Below, in pieces: positions 1 through 9,741 of a DNA stretch of 64,000 nucleotides. The stretch comes from Methanosphaera sp. WGK6 (GTDB taxonomy: Archaea > Methanobacteriota > Methanobacteria > Methanobacteriales > Methanobacteriaceae), in the NCBI RefSeq assembly GCF_001729965.1, contig NZ_JRWK01000006.1, positions 1 through 64,000 on the forward strand, given 5' to 3'. The notes beneath the pieces were generated by a model that was not told where the DNA came from, did not search any database, and was given only the letters and a program-made list of their open reading frames with translations. How positions within the stretch are numbered: the first letter of the stretch is position 1; every line of letters begins with the position of its first letter. A program made the position numbers and the translations under genes.

Positions 1-1990
1 GATGATGTAACAATCTATGGAAGAAACTCAACATTAGATGTTGTCATTACTAATAACACTATTGGAAACACTACTATTAATGTAACTGTAATTGACAGTG
101 AAACTAATAAAACAATTCCTAACGCTGATGTCATTGTAACTCTTCCTAATGGAACAAACATCACAGGTAAAACCGATGAAAATGGTAATGTAAATGTACC
201 TGTGGACATACCTGTAGGTGAAAACAATATAACAGTAATATATAATGGAGATGACACTTATAAAAGTACTAATACAACTGTAACAGTTAATGTAGAAAAA
301 CGTGAAAGTGATATAAATGCTGCTGTATCTAATAATACTGCGGGTAATGTAACTATTGATGTCACTGTTACTGATCTGGTTAATGGTACTCCAATAACTA
401 GTGGAAATATCATAATTACCACAGAAAATGGTACTATTGTTGGTAAAGGTAGTGTAGATACTGATGGTGACGCTACTATTATAACTAACATAACCAATAG
501 TGGGGTTTATGATTTAATTATCACATATGAAGGTAATGAAAACTATACTGAAAGCAGTACTCTAGTTAATGATGTAAGTGTTGTTGGTAGAGAATCTGAA
601 GTTATTGCTAGTGTTCTTAATAACACTGTTGGTAACACAACTATTGAAATTAATTTACATGACTTTGTAACTGGTGAACCTATATATAATGCTGATGTTA
701 CTATAACTCTTCCTAATGGAACTGAGATTGTAGCTATTACTGGTACTGATGGTAAAGTTAATGTAACTATGAATCTTTCTGTTGGAGAGAACACAATTAT
801 TGTTAAATTCAATGGTGATGAAACTTATAATGCATCTAGTACAACCGTTGATATCAGTAGTGTTAAACGTGATAGTTCTACTAGTGCTAATATAGTTAAC
901 AACACTGCTGGCAATGTAACTGTTAATGTTACTGTAGTTGATGCTATAACAGGTGAGATGATTGTCAGTGGTAATGTATCTGTAATAGATAATAATGGAA
1001 ATATTATAGGTAATGGTTCTATTGTCGATGGTAATGCTATTATTGTTACTAATATTACTCAAACTGGTGATTATACATTAAATGTAAGTTATAATGGAAA
1101 TGAGGAATACATGGGTAGTAGTACTATTCTTAATGATGTAAATGTTATTGGTAGAGACACCAATATTGACGTGGTTATTACTAATAATACTGTTGGGAAC
1201 ACTACTATTAACGTAACTGTAATTGACAGTGAAACTAATAAAACAATTCCTAATGCTGATGTTATTGTAACTCTTCCTAATGGAACAAATATCACAGGTA
1301 AAACTGATGAAAATGGTAATCTAAGTATTTCTGTTGATCTTCCTGTTGGAAATAATGACTTAAATGTAACTTATCCTGGTGATGAAACATACAATGGAAC
1401 TAACACTACTGTAAATGTAAACGTTGGTAAACGTAACAGTTCTACTAGTGCTAGTGTAGTTAACAACACTGCTGGTAATGTAACTGTTAACGTAGTTGTA
1501 ACTGATGCTATAAATGGTAACATGATTAGTAGTGGTGATATAACTATTCGTGATGATACAGGTTCTATTATTGGCACTGGTTCTATTGTCGATGGTAATG
1601 CTGTAATTATTACTAACATAATTCAAACTGGTGATTATACATTAAATGTAAGTTATAGTGGAAATGAGGAATACACTGGTAGTAGTACTATTCTTGATGA
1701 CGTAAATGTTATTGGTAGAGACACCAATATTGATGTGGTTATTACTAATAATACTGTTGGAAACACTACTATTAATGTAACTGTAATTGATAGTGAAACT
1801 AATGAAACTATTCCTAATGCTGATGTTATTGTAACTCTTCCTAATGGAACAAACATCACTGGTAAAACCGATGAAAATGGTAGTGTAATAATTCCGATAG
1901 ATGTTCCTGTTGGGGATAATAATATAACAGTAACATATGTGGGTAATGAAACATATGATGAAACTAGTACTACTGTGAATGTTAATGTAA
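1..1990 (+). repeat. In-frame tandem repeat, 564-bp (188-aa) unit
   Basis: Near-identical segments recur 564 bp apart. The sequence at 1141 (encoding NVIGRDTNIDVV) recurs at 1705, and that at 881 (STSA..VVNNTAGNV) recurs at 1445. The 1-320 segment matches the same modules more loosely. Between-unit nucleotide identity is high in 881-1990, which indicates recent duplication or gene conversion; units upstream of 880 are more diverged. Confidence 0.8.
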
Positions 1991-2985
1991 CTAAAATTCA
2001 TAGTATAATTGTAGTTGACTCAGTAATAGGAGTTATTGGTGAAAATATCACATTAATAGCTTATGTAACTGATGAATATGGTAATCCAATTACTGGTGGT
2101 AATTTAGTATTTAAATTAAATGGTAAAACACTTAGAATTGATGGATCATTTAACAGTACAGCAGCACCACTTAAATTTAGTGTTGTTAATGGAACTGTAA
2201 CATATACTTTAACTGCTGATTTATATTTAAGAAATGCTAAAAATTTATCTGCATCATACAGTGGATCAAAAAAATATACTGAAAATATATCTCAAGTAAC
2301 AACAGTACAAATTGCTAAAAGAACAGCAGATATCACAGTAACAACAATAAATACCACAAAACAAGATAATGATATAGAATTAACAGCAACATTAACTGAT
2401 ACTACAAGAAATGGAACAAATATAACTGCAATAAATGAAGGATATGTAGTATTTAAAGTAAATGGAATTTCCTTAAAAGATATGGATGGAAACACAATAC
2501 GTGTTAAAGTAGAAAATAACACTGCAAAATACATATACCATGTATCTGCAGGAATGGCTAGTGTAGATGGACAAGGAAATCTTAGAAACTATACTGTAGA
2601 AACAGTATATCAAAGTGATATATTCTATCCTGATGCAAGAAATACTACAACATTCCATGTTGAAAAATCTAATATAACTTTAAATATAGATAACATATTA
2701 ATAAATAACACAACCAAAACAATAACAACTATATCTGGAAATATAACAGATTATAATGGAAATTTAGTGGTTGGAACAAATAAAGTATGTGTTAAAGTAA
2801 ATGGAAAAACACTCAGAGATAATAATAATGATACAATGTACTTCACAGTAACAAATGGAAACATAAACCTAACAAATATAAATACAACAGGCATAAAATC
2901 ATTCAATAATATAACAATAGTAACTGGTGAAAGACAAGCATACAATGCAGGACGAAATACAACAACACAACTAACAATAGTATAA
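1..2985 (+). CDS. Asn/Thr-rich adhesin-like surface protein (5' end outside window)
   Basis: The reading frame is open from the first base, so only the C-terminal part (about 994 codons) is visible. From base 1 to about 1990 it consists of alternating Ig-like modules of roughly 90 residues; the module pair recurs with a period of 564 nt (188 residues). One module type carries TNNTVGNTT and LPNGTNITGKTDENG, the other NNTAGNVTV and GDYTLNVSY. The last 330 residues hold three diverged beta-sandwich-type modules with repeated KVNGKTLRD-like motifs. N-x-T/S sequons are extremely frequent, which fits a heavily N-glycosylated extracellular protein. No C-terminal membrane anchor or sortase signal is visible, so attachment is unclear. 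Such adhesin-like proteins are abundant in host-associated Methanobacteriales; a role in attachment to host or other microbes is inference. It ends in a strong hairpin and T-tract. Confidence 0.85.
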   Translation, partial: DDVTIYGRNSTLDVVITNNTIGNTTINVTVIDSETNKTIPNADVIVTLPNGTNITGKTDENGNVNVPVDIPVGENNITVIYNGDDTYKSTNTTVTVNVEKRESDINAAVSNNTAGNVTIDVTVTDLVNGTPITSGNIIITTENGTIVGKGSVDTDGDATIITNITNSGVYDLIITYEGNENYTESSTLVNDVSVVGRESEVIASVLNNTVGNTTIEINLHDFVTGEPIYNADVTITLPNGTEIVAITGTDGKVNVTMNLSVGENTIIVKFNGDETYNASSTTVDISSVKRDSSTSANIVNNTAGNVTVNVTVVDAITGEMIVSGNVSVIDNNGNIIGNGSIVDGNAIIVTNITQTGDYTLNVSYNGNEEYMGSSTILNDVNVIGRDTNIDVVITNNTVGNTTINVTVIDSETNKTIPNADVIVTLPNGTNITGKTDENGNLSISVDLPVGNNDLNVTYPGDETYNGTNTTVNVNVGKRNSSTSASVVNNTAGNVTVNVVVTDAINGNMISSGDITIRDDTGSIIGTGSIVDGNAVIITNIIQTGDYTLNVSYSGNEEYTGSSTILDDVNVIGRDTNIDVVITNNTVGNTTINVTVIDSETNETIPNADVIVTLPNGTNITGKTDENGSVIIPIDVPVGDNNITVTYVGNETYDETSTTVNVNVTKIHSIIVVDSVIGVIGENITLIAYVTDEYGNPITGGNLVFKLNGKTLRIDGSFNSTAAPLKFSVVNGTVTYTLTADLYLRNAKNLSASYSGSKKYTENISQVTTVQIAKRTADITVTTINTTKQDNDIELTATLTDTTRNGTNITAINEGYVVFKVNGISLKDMDGNTIRVKVENNTAKYIYHVSAGMASVDGQGNLRNYTVETVYQSDIFYPDARNTTTFHVEKSNITLNIDNILINNTTKTITTISGNITDYNGNLVVGTNKVCVKVNGKTLRDNNNDTMYFTVTNGNINLTNINTTGIKSFNNITIVTGERQAYNAGRNTTTQLTIV

Positions 2986-2987
2986 AA

Positions 2988-3020
2988 AAGGAAGATTTCC
3001 TTCTACATACTATTTTTTTT
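2988..3020 (+). terminator. Hairpin plus T8 after the adhesin-like gene
   Basis: Directly after the stop codon, AAGGAA-GAT-TTCCTT forms a perfect 6-bp stem with a 3-nt loop. Ten bases later a run of eight T follows. Oligo-T tracts are the main archaeal termination signal. Confidence 0.7.
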
Positions 3021-3246
3021 ATAACAATTTTTATAAATTCTTATTTTTGCACATATTATAAAATCATTTTTTATTTTTAGATATATTGGCTAATACCCTA
3101 TTGAAAACAATTAATCTTAAACATAATACTCTTTTTTTAGCATAGTTTTAAACTCTTTTTTAACTAATAACATAACATAAATTAATGAGATTTAACAAAT
3201 AATAGATTAATGTATAAAATGAATTAAAATAGATTGGAGGAATATT

Positions 3247-4644
3247 ATGGATCTTAGAGCAGGAAGATTTGATGGACAGATGACTGATGATGCAGCAGCT
3301 TTTTCATCATCAATAGAATTTGATAAAAGAATATTTGAAGCTGATATAAACTGTAATAGGGCACACACTACAATGCTTATAGAAGAAGAGATAATTCCTA
3401 AAGAATCTGGTGAAAAAATATTAAAAACATTAGATAAATTAGAAAAAGAAGGATTAAGTGCTTTAAATCTTGACCCTTCATTTGAAGATATTCACATGGC
3501 TTTAGAGGATTATGTAACAAAAGAAATTGGTCCTGAAGCAGGTTTCATGCATACAGCTAAAAGTAGAAATGACCAAGTATGCACTGATATAAGACTAACC
3601 TTAAAAAATGAAATTGAAAACACGATAATTAATATTAAATCATTTATTAATACAATTGTGGAAATGGCTAAAGAGAATACACATACCCTATTTATAGCAT
3701 ATACTCACTTACAACATGCACAGCCAACAACTTTTGCTCATCATTTAATGGCTTATGCAAATGAATTAAGACGTGATTGTGAAAGATTAATAGATACTTA
3801 TAAAAGAGTAGATATGAGTCCATTAGGTTCAGCAGCATTAACAACAACTGGTTTTCCAATTAACAGAGATAGAACTGCAGAATTATTGGGATTTAGTCAA
3901 GTTATGGATAATTCCATTGATGGTGTAAGTAGTAGGGATTTTGCTGCAGAAGCAATTTTTGATTATGCAATGTTATCTACAACTCTTGGTAAAATTTCTG
4001 ATGAAATAGTAATTTGGAGTAGTTATGAATTTAGAATGGTTGAATGTTCTAACCAGTATTCCTCAACATCATCCATAATGCCTCAAAAGAAAAACCCTGA
4101 TATAGCTGAACTTTCACGTGGAAAAAGTACAATAGCTTATGGTGAATTAATGACAGTACTTGCAATGATTAAAGGAATACCTCATAGTTATAATAGGGAT
4201 TTACAAGAAGTAACTCCTCATTTATGGAATGCAATTGATAATACTAATGATATTCTAGGTATAGTGCATGGTATGCTTAGTACTTTAACAATTAATAAAG
4301 AAAGAACTGAAGAATTAGCAGGAGCAAATTTTGCAACAGCAACAGAACTTGCTGATGTAATAGTAAGAGAAAAAGAACTTCCATTTAGAACAGCACATAG
4401 GATTGTTGGAAGAATAGTGTCTGATGCTATTGAAGAAGGTGTAACTACAAATGACATAGATAATGATTATGTAAATAAAGTTGCAAAAGAAGTAACTGGT
4501 GAACCATTAGATTTAGGTGAAGAATTAGTTAATCAAGCATTAGATCCTCTTAAAAATGTTAAGTCAAGAACTGTTAAAGGTGGATGTGCACCTGGAGCAG
4601 TAGAAGAATCTATTCAAAATATGGAAAAATTTCTTAAAGAATAA
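3247..4644 (+). CDS. argH: Argininosuccinate lyase
   Basis: This enzyme cleaves argininosuccinate to arginine and fumarate, the last step of arginine synthesis, in the cytoplasm as a homotetramer. The 465-residue product has the usual family length. It shows the fumarase/ASL superfamily signature [11 protein letters not shown] near residues 275-285 (mobile catalytic loop), the conserved THLQHAQPT segment near 153-161 with the catalytic His, and the N-terminal GRFDG. The ATG follows a good GGAGG with six bases between. It stands alone on the plus strand; argJ, argB and argC lie at the other end of the window on the minus strand, so the pathway genes are dispersed. Confidence 0.97.
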   Translation: MDLRAGRFDGQMTDDAAAFSSSIEFDKRIFEADINCNRAHTTMLIEEEIIPKESGEKILKTLDKLEKEGLSALNLDPSFEDIHMALEDYVTKEIGPEAGFMHTAKSRNDQVCTDIRLTLKNEIENTIINIKSFINTIVEMAKENTHTLFIAYTHLQHAQPTTFAHHLMAYANELRRDCERLIDTYKRVDMSPLGSAALTTTGFPINRDRTAELLGFSQVMDNSIDGVSSRDFAAEAIFDYAMLSTTLGKISDEIVIWSSYEFRMVECSNQYSSTSSIMPQKKNPDIAELSRGKSTIAYGELMTVLAMIKGIPHSYNRDLQEVTPHLWNAIDNTNDILGIVHGMLSTLTINKERTEELAGANFATATELADVIVREKELPFRTAHRIVGRIVSDAIEEGVTTNDIDNDYVNKVAKEVTGEPLDLGEELVNQALDPLKNVKSRTVKGGCAPGAVEESIQNMEKFLKE

Positions 4645-4707
4645 GAGTAATAAGTAATATATAAAATTATATTACTTTAATAAAAATTTTTAATGAAGAT
4701 GATTTTA

Positions 4708-4842
4708 ATGGATGATATTAATATTTACTGGTATGTTGCAGCAATAATTGTTGGTTTTCTATTACTTATTTATCCACCATTAGTAGCATACATAATAGGT
4801 TTATTTATGATAGCATATGGTGTACTTCAAATAATTAAATAG
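4708..4842 (+). CDS. Small membrane protein of unknown function
   Basis: A 44-codon frame encodes a short, almost entirely hydrophobic product with one or two membrane segments separated by a PP turn (LIYPPLVAY). The chosen ATG follows AGATGAT, close to the AGGTGAT ribosome site used elsewhere in this window, with four bases between. In-frame ATGs at 4693 and 4699 are alternatives. It lies 63 bp after argH and its stop overlaps the 3' end of the convergent PP-loop gene by eight bases. I do not recognise a family; the evidence is the hydrophobic pattern and the ribosome-binding-like site only. Confidence 0.5.
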   Translation: MDDINIYWYVAAIIVGFLLLIYPPLVAYIIGLFMIAYGVLQIIK

Positions 4843-5860
4843 TTCTAATTAAATCAAGAGCTTCACCAGGTTCTAGTATGCCTGCACGTGTTTCTCTTAA
4901 AACTCTTTGTATGGAAAATGGTCTGTACTGAGGATATTTTTTATGAACTTGGACTACTAATGGACATCCATACCCTTTTATTTTTTTCACTGAATAATTT
5001 GTGACTACATTTTTAATTTCTGATTTTTCCATTCTAAATAATGCAGGTAGGTTTATTCTAATAATATCCTCTTTTTCTACAATTGATTGTGATCCTGTTG
5101 ATAATAAATCTCCATAAATCATCATATGACAACCTATTTCTTTAACTTTTCTAGATACTTCCCCTTCTATATGGCTAGAACATCTTCCACAAGGATGTAT
5201 TTTTCCTGTTAGTGCATCATTAATTATTTCACTCATGTCTGTTTTTATATATTCATGTGGAACATTTATTTGGGATGTTAAATTATCAATATTATATCTA
5301 AATTGTTTTGGTAATACTATTGTACCTGGATTTACAGTAAGTGCAATTACATTAAATCCTAATGCTTTAGCAAGTATTGTTGAAAAACTACTATCTACAC
5401 CACCGGATAATGCTACTGCTACTTTTGTATCAACAAGAGGTGTTCTATCTATATTTTCTCTAATATAATTAGCAACAATAGTATTGTCATAGGGAGCTTT
5501 CTGTTTTTGAGATAGTAATTTGTATAAATTATTGAATATATCTTGATATTTATCGGGAATTACATTATTATCTATTAATTTTTTTGTATGTTTTACAGAT
5601 AGTTCTAGTTGATATTCTTTTAAAACAATGTCTGTATAAGAAATTACATGGATTGAGTTAACTTTTAGTTCTTCTCTAAGTTTTCCAACAACCCAACCAC
5701 CTTTTCCAATAATGATTGATTTTTCTGGTCTATCGGGTGTTATGATAGTTAATTCATCATTTTCATAATATAAATCCTTTATTTCTGGTTCTACATAATC
5801 ATGACCTATATCTTCTCTTATTTTAATTATTTTATTGATTATTTCTTCTTTTGTATACAT
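4835..5860 (-). CDS. KH-domain/PP-loop ATPase (predicted tRNA-modifying type)
   Basis: The 341-residue product joins an N-terminal KH-like RNA-binding segment (IIIGKGG at 49-55) to a PP-loop ATP-pyrophosphatase domain with SGGVDSS at 152-158. Three cysteines, C224 and C227 in HPCGRCSSH and C299 in GYGCP, match the CxxC plus one Cys arrangement that holds a 4Fe-4S cluster in TtcA/TtuA tRNA thiolases. PP-loop enzymes adenylate a substrate before sulfur or nitrogen transfer. With the RNA-binding domain, tRNA thiolation or a similar base modification is a reasonable inference; the exact substrate is unknown. It is followed on the same strand by the membrane glycosyltransferase-like gene, whose start region lies upstream at 7521, with only eight bases between the two genes. 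Confidence 0.75.
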   Translation of the reverse strand: MYTKEEIINKIIKIREDIGHDYVEPEIKDLYYENDELTIITPDRPEKSIIIGKGGWVVGKLREELKVNSIHVISYTDIVLKEYQLELSVKHTKKLIDNNVIPDKYQDIFNNLYKLLSQKQKAPYDNTIVANYIRENIDRTPLVDTKVAVALSGGVDSSFSTILAKALGFNVIALTVNPGTIVLPKQFRYNIDNLTSQINVPHEYIKTDMSEIINDALTGKIHPCGRCSSHIEGEVSRKVKEIGCHMMIYGDLLSTGSQSIVEKEDIIRINLPALFRMEKSEIKNVVTNYSVKKIKGYGCPLVVQVHKKYPQYRPFSIQRVLRETRAGILEPGEALDLIRTI

Positions 5861-5868
5861 ATAATACC

Positions 5869-7521
5869 CTAATTTTTTTCATATATTTTTATTCTGTAAG
5901 ATGTATTGTTATTGTCATAGATTGTATGATAACCTTCTATATTTGTAGTATTACTTGTTGAATCAATATAATACTTCGCATTTATAGAATTTAATTTATT
6001 TTCTAATGTTTCATTATTTGCTTCAAGTACTCTTGGAATTGTAGTGTAGGTGTATTTTTTAAGATACCAACTAAATACTACTCCTCTATCTGAAGATATG
6101 TTTTCATTCACTAATTGATGATTATAGTTGTTCAACCAGGTTGCTGCTTCTTTTTCTTCATTTGTATGAGGGTTTTCGTGTGTTAGTGATGTCATGTAAC
6201 TAATATTAATTGGTATTAGTATTATGAGTAGTATTACTAGTATAGTGAGTGTTGTTTTCTTATTTTTTGTATTAATTATTGATGTCACATATTCTATTCC
6301 CTGTATCATGAAGTAAATTACTGGTATGAATATTGGTAAAATATATCTATCAACTTTCACGGGGTGATATGAATGCATTATAATGAAAATTCCCATCCAT
6401 ATAAACATAATCATATCAAGTTGTTCAAAGTTTTCGGGAAGTGTTTTGTATAATAATAAAAGTATACCTACAAAAAGTACTTCTGTGATAATATAAGATA
6501 TATGAGTATAACTAATTATCATAATAATTGATAAAATAATAATTACACCTAACGAAATTTTAGTTTTCATATCCTTATTTTCATAATTTCTAAAACAACC
6601 AAACAATAACTTTAACAGCCCAATAATCATAAAAAATAAAATAACAAATGATAAAATACTAGGAATATTATGTACTGTTGATAAGATAGCATTGTAATCA
6701 GTACTCACATGTAAACTAGTTAAAAATTCAGGCATATTTTGAATATAATACCATGGATTTAATTCATAGCCAATATTAATTGAAGATACCTGACTACTAC
6801 TTGATACTTCTATAAATTGACTTAAAAAGGGAATAGTGCCCTGTTTTATAAGATAAACTCCTCCAATAATAACACTGATAATAATTATAAATAAAAATAA
6901 CTTTTTAAAATTATTCTCATTTAATTGTTTTTTTAATTTATTGAAATTTAATGCAAGATAACTAATCATTACCAAAAGAATAAATCCGCCAGTAAATCTT
7001 GTGAAGAATGCAACAACAAAACATAAAAATGCAACATAATAATAATTAAAATTATCATTAAGACCTTTTATTGTAAAATAAACCGCCCATACACTAAAAG
7101 CAAGAGATGGAAGATCATTAGAACCAGTAACAGCCCATGTTACAACAAGAGATAACATTGAGAAAAAGATACTACCAACAAAAGATATTTCTGGACTAAA
7201 TTTCTCATTAAATATTTGATAAATTCCAAGAATTAATATAATAAATAACACACCAGAAACTGCAAACATTGTTGTCTCAGATATAAATCCTAATTGGAAA
7301 GGAATTGATACTAAAAGAGATAATACTGGTGGTACACTTAATTGACTACCAATATTTATATGAGCAAATAACATTGCATTTTGTAAATAAACAAAAATAT
7401 CCCAGTAGCTAATACCACGAATACTCTGACAATAAACAAGAATACTTGTATAAAAAACCATAAATATGGTTAATACTATAAATAATTTATTTTTCAATGA
7501 TTTCATGTTTAAATGTACCAT
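5869..7521 (-). CDS. Multi-pass membrane glycosyltransferase-like protein (GT39/ArnT type)
   Basis: A 550-residue integral membrane protein with about eleven predicted helices and a C-terminal soluble tail of roughly 90 residues. Near the N-terminus it has ISYWDIFVYLQNA, reminiscent of the first-loop aspartate region of GT-C enzymes (PMT/ArnT/AglB superfamily), which transfer sugars from polyprenyl-phosphate carriers outside the membrane. The motif VDRYILPIFIPVIYF resembles the D-R-Y segment of dolichol-phosphate-mannose-type transferases. The ATG overlaps the stop of the upstream paralogue as TAATG, so the two were translationally coupled. The donor and acceptor are unknown; a role in surface glycosylation is inference. 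Confidence 0.7.
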   Translation of the reverse strand: MVHLNMKSLKNKLFIVLTIFMVFYTSILVYCQSIRGISYWDIFVYLQNAMLFAHINIGSQLSVPPVLSLLVSIPFQLGFISETTMFAVSGVLFIILILGIYQIFNEKFSPEISFVGSIFFSMLSLVVTWAVTGSNDLPSLAFSVWAVYFTIKGLNDNFNYYYVAFLCFVVAFFTRFTGGFILLVMISYLALNFNKLKKQLNENNFKKLFLFIIIISVIIGGVYLIKQGTIPFLSQFIEVSSSSQVSSINIGYELNPWYYIQNMPEFLTSLHVSTDYNAILSTVHNIPSILSFVILFFMIIGLLKLLFGCFRNYENKDMKTKISLGVIIILSIIMIISYTHISYIITEVLFVGILLLLYKTLPENFEQLDMIMFIWMGIFIIMHSYHPVKVDRYILPIFIPVIYFMIQGIEYVTSIINTKNKKTTLTILVILLIILIPINISYMTSLTHENPHTNEEKEAATWLNNYNHQLVNENISSDRGVVFSWYLKKYTYTTIPRVLEANNETLENKLNSINAKYYIDSTSNTTNIEGYHTIYDNNNTSYRIKIYEKN

Positions 7522-9315
7522 TATAATCCCCTTTCAAATTTCAGTGTTTCATTAATATAATTTTTATAATGTTCCGAATCAAAATTTTTGGTATGACTTC
7601 CTAACTGATAACTATTTTCATATATTGTAACATCACCAATTTCTTTCACAATAGTTAAACCTGGAAAATCTAATTTCTTAAAACTATTTGTATCAACATA
7701 CAATGAAGCTGCATGATGTGTATTATTTTGAGATAATATTTCTTTGGAAAATAGTTGTGAACCATTCTCTGAATATAAATCAGGAACTCCTCTTTGAACA
7801 TAAATATTAGTATACCATGTAACTGCTGGCCAATTATCAGAATAAATAATTGTGGTATTATCTATTTCAGGATAATTTTCAATAATCCATTCACAAGAAT
7901 CTTCAACATCCCTATAATGATTAGCTTGTGGAATTTGACTTAAAAATACTAAACTATTTAATATAATAAATATCACTAAAATCACTGATACAATAGATGA
8001 TACTTTAATATTTTTAAATGTAAATCGTGAATCAATATACTTATAAATGCTACTAATTGTGCATGTTATGAAATAAGCTATAAATGGAAGTACTGTGATA
8101 AAATACCTATCATTTTTTTGTAGATAATATTGACTGGAATACTAAATAAACTACAAATAATGAAATCATCAGTAAATCATATTCTAAATATTTAATATTA
8201 TATTTATTTCCAAGTAACCATATAATTCCCATAACTATTAAAAATAATATAATTGTTACTATATATGATATTTGATTCATAGTTAATAAACAAATAATAC
8301 TTAAAATTATTCCAATAGTGATAAATATCTTATTTTTCTTATTTTTAAATTTAATATCACTTGTTTTAATTGTATGATACATATTATGAAATATTAATAT
8401 AATTCCAGATATCATTAAAATAATATAAATATATGCAAGTATTGTTGGTATATTGCCCATTGGATTAACAATAGCATTAAATGTACTATTAGGTGGTACT
8501 ATACTTGATAAATAATTAGGTATATGTGTAATATAATACCATGTATCTGGCAAGTATCCTGAATCTATAACTTGAACATTTGATACAGTTCCACTAAATT
8601 GATCTAAAAATGGAAATGGTGTTCCTAATACTTTATTAAATTGATTTAAAAACCAAGAAATACTTAGAATCCCTAGTGTTCCTCCAAGAATAATGTCCTT
8701 TATCTCATTTAAATTTACTCTATTTATGATAATATAGAATATCAATGGAAAAATCATGACACCTGCAGTATATCTTGATAAAAAAGCATATGCTGCAATA
8801 GGTATGGCTAAATAATAAAATTTAGTATTATATTTATGTGCAACTAGTACTAAGTATACTGTAAGTAATGTTCCAGTTACACCAATAATATCATTTCCAC
8901 CAATAGCAACCCATGAATAAAGTAAAGTAAATGTAGCATAAATTAAACTTCCAACAAGACTAGTATTTCTATCAAATTTAAATCGTAGTATCAAATATAA
9001 ACTAACAACGCCTAAAATATAAAAAAATACATCTAAATTAAATATAATTTCTTCATATGGATGTCCAGCTATTAAGAAGAATTTAGATATTATCATAGGA
9101 AGAACAGGGGCTATACTTTGCACATCACCCCATCCCATTTTAGAGAATGTACGTGCATTTTCTAAATATAAATAAGTATCCCAATTACTAATTCCAAGAG
9201 TATATTGATTTAATAACTTTGGAATACTAATAATTAGTAATATACCTATTATAAATAGTATGTAATATAATTCTATCTTATTATCTTGGATAATTTTATG
9301 AATCTTATTTATCAT
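7521..9315 (-). pseudogene. Frameshifted paralogue of the membrane glycosyltransferase-like gene
   Basis: The first 401 codons (9315 down to 8110) encode a GT-C-like membrane protein similar to the downstream paralogue: ISNWDTYLYLENARTF matches ISYWDIFVYLQNAMLF, and NQFNKVLGTPFPFLDQF parallels its partner. The frame stops at TGA just after a run of seven A (coding strand, 8119-8113). In the next frame the missing part continues as KNDRYFITVLPFIAYF, matching VDRYILPIFIPVIYF of the paralogue, and stays open to 7521. Removing one A restores a full-length protein of about 597 residues. The 465-nt C-terminal piece, starting at 7985, would be only a soluble tail. Either this is a real mutation, a sequencing error, or a slippage-controlled gene. 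The start ATG has GGAG upstream. Confidence 0.75.
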
Positions 9316-9424
9316 TTCTAAACTCCAAAAAATATCATTAAATTATTGAAGATATTTTTTTTATTATAAGATTGTATGTTTTTAATTAGAATTATATTTT
9401 TAACATATTATCCTTTAATTATTT

Positions 9425-9461
9425 AAAAAAAGAAATACTAGTTAAACATTAATTATTTAAC
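9425..9461 (-). terminator. Probable terminator of the histone gene
   Basis: On the minus strand a weak GTTAAA/TTTAAC stem is followed about ten bases later by a run of seven T. It lies 70 bp past the histone stop codon. The stem is all-AT except one pair, so the T-tract is the main evidence. Confidence 0.4.
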
Positions 9462-9531
9462 CAGTGGCTGAAGTTTAAGGTAAATATTATTTTTTTTATA
9501 AGAATATTCTATTTAAATTAATGTTAATAGT

Positions 9532-9741
9532 CTAAAATTTAAGTTTAACTACTAATTCAATATCAGATGCTTTTACTGTTTTTCTTCCTGAGTGTTTTGC
9601 TATTTTAACAGCTTCTGCAGCTATATCATTTCCGAGTTCTGTTAATACTTTTGATAATTCAATTTTTGCGTTTTTTGTTGCTCTTGGTGCACCTGCGTTA
9701 GATAAAATTCTACCTATTGGTGCAATTGGTAAAGTTTCCAC
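9532..9741 (-). CDS. Archaeal histone
   Basis: The 69-residue product is a complete HMf-type histone fold that wraps DNA as dimers and higher multimers. Recognisable elements are the N-terminal LPIAPIGRILSNAGAPR (first helix), the long central helix, and the C-terminal HSGRKTVKASDIELVV (RKTV loop that contacts DNA). The start is GTG, fixed by a perfect AGGTGAT three bases upstream and by family N-termini; an out-of-frame ATG overlaps it. A TATA-like TATAAATA at about 9776-9783 (minus strand) would give a very short leader. It stands alone, with a 748-bp gap upstream that contains paired palindromes. Confidence 0.96.
   Translation of the reverse strand: METLPIAPIGRILSNAGAPRATKNAKIELSKVLTELGNDIAAEAVKIAKHSGRKTVKASDIELVVKLKF

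Noticed and set aside
655-1859. Several reading frames opposite the adhesin repeats
   Set aside because: They recur with the 564-bp repeat and consist of Asn/Ser/Tyr/Ile or Val/Thr/Ser low complexity produced by the complementary strand.
1-1990. Repeats considered as a CRISPR array
   Set aside because: The unit is long, in frame, protein-coding, and has no short repeat with unique spacers; no cas gene is in the window.
7521-7985. Separate 154-residue protein
   Set aside because: It is only the soluble tail of the frameshifted glycosyltransferase-like gene; its frame runs upstream without a start to the A7 tract, and it aligns with the paralogue's C-terminus.
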